A DNA stretch of 64,000 nt. Origin: Silene latifolia (Eukaryota; Streptophyta; Magnoliopsida; Caryophyllales; Caryophyllaceae). Under the pieces are notes generated by a model. It ran no database searches and was not told the DNA's origin. It saw only the letters and a list, made by a program, of their open reading frames with translations. The stretch spans positions 167,582,325 to 167,646,324 of the forward strand of contig NC_133536.1 of NCBI RefSeq assembly GCF_048544455.1, read 5' to 3'. The position numbers and the translations under genes are program-made. Each line of letters begins with the position of its first letter. Within the stretch, counting starts at the first letter, position 1. Below, one piece after another: positions 59,987-64,000 of this stretch.

Positions 59987-61486
59987 ATGACAAAGGGAAA
60001 AGCGCCAATGCAAGAGGGACAATAGAGCCTACGGCCTGCTAAGCGGCCACGCGGACCGCCTCTGATGATAGAATCCACTACGGATAGTCTACCTGACTAT
60101 CCGCAGGTTATCTTTGAAAAACCTATTCAGCGCGCTAAATTCTCTTTCTTTGTTTCGACTGTAAAGGTCACAGTCACCCGGTTTCTCCATAAAGAAACTT
60201 TGGAGAAAATAGGCTGTTATGAGTCGGTCGTGTCCCTGCTAAATGGGACGGGTATGACGGGTCTTGTGGACATGTCTGAGTTCACATATTATGTTATGAC
60301 CCTTGAATTCTTTTCCTCTTACACTTTTGATTCCGAAGCCTTTGAGGCTGATGAGACCAAACACTGCATTCCTTTCGACTTTTTAATGTTAATTATTCTC
60401 TGACACTTGCTAATTTTGCGGGTTTTCTGGGTCTGTACTTCGAAGGTAGCACCTCGGACCCCTCTGACACTCACAGGGCCATGTGGTCTTGTATTGGTGA
60501 CACTTACGGGTCGAGGAGAACGGGCACTTCCGTCCACTTGCCCCCTCTTCGTTATTTTCTACGGCTAATGGGTAATACCATTTTTGGCCGTAAAGAGTCT
60601 AATAACGTGAATAATATTGAGCTTTCGATTTTGGCGGGTTATCTGAACGTTGAGCGTCGGAGAGCCCGCATCTATAACATTGCCTACTTGACCGCCGCTC
60701 ACTTTCAGACTGTAAGTGAGGGCACCTTGACCACCATTGCCTGTGGCGGTTTGGTGACACGTATCGCCAACCGCCTTGTTTTACTTTTCCCTCGACAGGA
60801 GGACCCCATTGACCCTGAGCTGCGCTTTATGGACCTCCGTTACGCGCAGGGTGTCTATTGGGTCGATGGACAGATGCGGTGGAAGATTGACTCTTTCATC
60901 TGTGACCGCATCCCCTCACCGGCTACCCTCCTGTCTTGCCCCTCACCACTGTTGAGGGGGCTGCTAGGCCACCTTTGCCTAGTTACAGGCTTCCTTTGGT
61001 GGCGGCCACGCCTTCTCCTGGCACTTCGAGGAGGGCTCGTGCCTCCTCTTCACAGGCATTCCCTACCTCCACTGCTCCCACTGCTAGCACCTCCACTTTT
61101 CGACCACCTACTCCCTTAGTTGTCCCTCCGGTCATGGACAAGAGGGCAATGTCACGTGTCTTGGGTGATTTGTGCAGGAGCTTCAATGAGCACAGATTGG
61201 ACACGGCCATCGCCCTGTTTCCGGTCTACGACGAGCTAGCTCGGGGGGGGGGGGGGGGATGCTTCCCAAGGGTGACTGGGCTCACCCTTCTTACTTTGTT
61301 CCCCCTGTGGGTGGCTACCCTCAGGCTGCTAGGAGACCCCCTCCTACAACCACCACTACTGGTCCCTCCACTTCCAGGAGAGCCACTCCCTCCGTTTTCA
61401 GGAGAGCTACTCCTGCTGCTGAGGAGGAGGAGAGTGAGTCGGGGTCCGACGAGGACAGTGACCCCTCCTACGAGGGTGGAGATTAG
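59987..61486 (+). pseudogene. Third ORF of D, broken
   Basis: It starts at the ATG at 59987. A TAG follows after 12 codons (60023-60025), then the basic segment RPAKRPRG and the conserved start block YPQVIF. Frameshifts lie near 60385 and 60940, and at a run of 15 G at 61244-61258. Conserved blocks include VMTLEFFSS and CGGLVTRIAN. The C-terminal part is rich in Pro, Ser and Thr and ends in an acidic tail (EEEESESGSDEDSD). It has no membrane segment. It belongs to the same family as the ORFs of A-C but is the most divergent. Confidence 0.8.
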
Positions 61487-63170
61487 ATGCTGGTGACCTC
61501 CCCGCTTTTGGCTGGTTTGGGGAGGTCGTATTTTGTGAGTTGTTTTCCTTTCTCTTTTCGCTTCCCTTTACTTTTTATGCTTTTATTCTCCCATTTTTCT
61601 GCTGGTGATTTGCTGTTGAGCACCATGGGGACATTGTGCGTTTTGGTTTGGGGAGGGTATTTGCATATGCCTTTTGTTTTGCATCTGCATTTGTTTTTTC
61701 TATTGCATTTTAGTCACATGTTTAGTGCATTTCTGCTTACATTTGTTTTTATTTTCACCATTCAAAAAAAAAAAAACCAAAATTATCACGTTTACTTTTG
61801 CATATAGTTGAGTCGGATTGGAGTTTTTAATGATGATTCTGCTCTATTTGTCAAATATGCCATTCATTGCCTTTTCATAGCTGCTTAGCAAGAATTAAAA
61901 GTGATCTCTCAAATTTCGTTATGGAATCCATTTCGGGCAATTAGACTTGACTCATTACTTTTGGCAAACTACTTATACCTTCTGAGATATAGAGCCTATA
62001 ACTGGTGACATTTATGACCGGTTAATTTAGGATTGAGAGTAGTTACTCCCTTCATTTCATGTTTTGCACGTGTATGAGTTTTGATTTCTTATTGCCTATA
62101 CGCATTGGTTTGTGGCCGGTATTGCATGTTTAGAGAACTTTTGCATCCTCCCCTTTCTCATTTTACCCACTAACACCACTATAAGCCAAAATTGCCAGTG
62201 CCCTTAACTACATCCCATAATTAGCCTACCATTGTGCCAAGCTAGGAAGTAGTAGAGGAATTTGTTGATTTAAGCTGTTTTGGTTCGCTCTTGTAATGTT
62301 GGAGCGGGTATTTTTGAGAAGTGAAGGATTTACTTCAGCCTGAAAACAGGAAGAAAGAAAAAAATTCAGAAAAAATGAAAAAAAAAGAGAGTTGTTTACC
62401 TGGGCAGAATGCTCTAAAGTGTGCAGGGTGGTCGATCGACAGCCATCTTTAGTCGATCGACCACCAGTTCAGGTCTTGAAAAAAAAATGAAAATAAAAGA
62501 AAAAGAAAGCAACAACAATGAAAAAAAAAAGAAGAGAGTCTTGAAAATAATAAGTCTTGGCTGAAATAAAGACACGCCTCATGTGCTTACCTCTTGATTT
62601 GGAGGCATTCGTTGGAATTTTGTGTTGCCTAGTCGATAAACGCATGTTTTTTTATTAAGTTGGAAGAACGGGATTCGGTTTCTGATGGTTTGTTGGGTAC
62701 TAGCTTGGCTCTTACCTTCACTTTCCCATAATTGTTTTGCCCCTTCTTTCCCACTTAGCCTCACATTTCCAAATTTTGCAATAGTTCGGCATGTGATAGT
62801 CCTTGACGGTGGTTATGCGTATGTACGGTAAATAGAATCATTATTCATGCTAGTCAAGCATACATGTTTTGTCGGTCGCAGTCTAGGTGAGAGACTATAC
62901 TTTTCTTCCCTCTCTTTTACATATTATCTTACCATTTGCTTTGCTGAGAGAAGAGTGATCCGGGAGAGTCCGATTGGGTGAGTCTTGCAAGGTCGAACGC
63001 CCGACTTAATTCTATGATATGCATAAATTTGTTCGCTTGATTTAAGCTTCGCAGTAGTTGACTTTGGGCATTAAATGGTTTGGCATTGACTTGTAGTTAG
63101 CTCTGACATGTACTCCTTTTCCTTTAGTTTTATACGGGTCATAGTGCTTGCTTGGGGACAAGCAAGGTTT
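61487..63170 (+). other. 3' non-coding region of D
   Basis: There is no credible ORF. It is not obviously similar to the 3' regions of A-C. It contains AAAAAAG-rich low-complexity DNA at 62350-62540 around two TCGATCGA motifs. Confidence 0.7.
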
Positions 63171-63184
63171 GGTTTGGGGAGATT
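63171..63184 (+). other. Polypurine tract of D
   Basis: GGTTTGGGGAGATT directly precedes the 3' LTR. Confidence 0.85.
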
Positions 63185-64000
63185 TGATACGTGCATATTC
63201 TATACACTTTATCTGCGGTTTTGGCACGTATTTCCATGCATAACTGATAGCTTAAGGCTACTATTTCTCCCGAAACGGTTTACTTTGCATTTTCTATGAT
63301 TTATTGTAGGGATGCGTGGAAGTAGGCTAAATCAAGCCAAGTTTGTCCTCCGGAAGCAAGTTCAAGGAAGCCAAGAGAAAGGAGAGTTCATTCACTCACC
63401 TTGGGATGCATGCAAGGAGTGAAGAGTTGATTGGAAGCAACAAGGAGCCACTGCACAGCATTTTCAGTCGATCGACTAAGACTTTCAGTCGATCGACCAC
63501 CGGAGCTCGATGTAAGCTCTTTGTTCGCATGTTCGATCGATCGATCGTCTTGACCACCGATCGAATCGATTTCGAGTGACGTTTAATTTTCCGTGTTAGA
63601 CTTTTAAAAGCCCAACTTGTAATTAACTTTCAAAGTATCTTTTTATCGAGAAACGCAAAGAACTTTTAGGTTATGTTTTTTTGATTCTAAAAAAAAACTG
63701 AGTTTTCAGATCTAGCTTGAGACGGAAACCTTTGATTGGAATGCTTTGTTCTTGATATTCAATTAGTAAGCCTTTTATGCAATTCTTCTTTTTCTTATTT
63801 TTGCTTGTTAATTTAATTCTTGTTTCATCAGTTAATTTCAGTAATTGAATTTCTCTCCTTTGTTCTAGTTAGATTCCATCATATTGAATTTGTCCTTATT
63901 TGTTAATTTCGCAATTAGTGTAGTCATGATTATGCGTAGGTAACTCCTTTGATTGGGAATTAGGTGAGCCATGGTATAAAATTAGGATTGTTTTGTAGCA
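63185..64000 (+). repeat. 3' LTR of D, cut by window end
   Basis: It covers the first 816 bases of the 1,279-bp LTR. The dense-difference stretch is 63495-63660. Confidence 0.9.

Larger units (their letters stand above)
52252..64000 (+). mobile_element. Athila-type element D, full-length but frame-broken, cut by window end
   Basis: The 5' LTR is 52252-53530 (TGATACGTGC...CGGTATCA), 1,279 bp. The 3' LTR starts at 63185 and runs past the window. Between them lie an excellent tRNA-Asp-type primer site, gag, protease, reverse transcriptase, RNase H, integrase, the AACTGGGAGGCAACCCAG signature seen after pol in Athila elements (near 59015), the third ORF and the polypurine tract. At least nine frame breaks affect the genes. 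Palindromic TCGATCGA motifs are scattered through it. Confidence 0.95.

Overview
The window is plant nuclear DNA, almost all of it nested LTR retrotransposons plus one LINE. Evidence includes Athila-type Ty3/gypsy elements with tRNA-Asp-like primer sites and a 3' ORF, a Ty1/copia element with an initiator-Met tRNA primer site, a plant L1 with DUF4283 and RVT domains, and perfect target-site duplications (TSDs). It is an angiosperm, probably a eudicot; I cannot name the species. No tRNA, rRNA, CRISPR or intact host gene was recognised.

Layout. 1-4405: 5' end of a minus-strand Tat/Ogre-like element (T), cut by the window start. 4406-5516: single-copy-looking DNA ending in a short piece of a possible host exon. 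5517-40750: a 35-kb nest whose outermost layer is a solo LTR (F, TSD TGAGT) that splits that exon. F contains a solo LTR (G, 5539-7178, TSD CCTCG) and a non-coding LTR element (E, 8641-40453). E contains a decayed copia element (10560-26594), which carries a young Athila-type element A (13374-24768, TSD ATCTC). E also contains a partial Athila-type element C (27336-32476) fused to a second copy of the copia 5' end and its flank (32477-34168), and a 5'-truncated L1 (35210-39540, 15-bp TSD). 40751-42186: the rest of the exon and host-like DNA. 42187-52251: Athila-type element B, interrupted in its 3' LTR by Athila-type element D (52252 to beyond 64000).

How the parts relate. A, B and C are related subfamilies. 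A keeps reverse transcriptase, RNase H and integrase but has lost gag and protease. B keeps gag and protease but has lost reverse transcriptase to integrase. All four Athila-type elements carry a third ORF with a basic N-terminus and, in most, an acidic C-terminus. In A, B and D this ORF has what looks like its own gene-like upstream region. Short motifs specific to each family are clustered just upstream of the LTR TATA box and again upstream of the third ORF.

Inferred order of events: host exon, F, then G and E, then copia in E, C next to copia, an unequal exchange that duplicated copia 5' end plus flank, and finally A (LTRs nearly identical). The L1 insertion is later than E. B precedes D.
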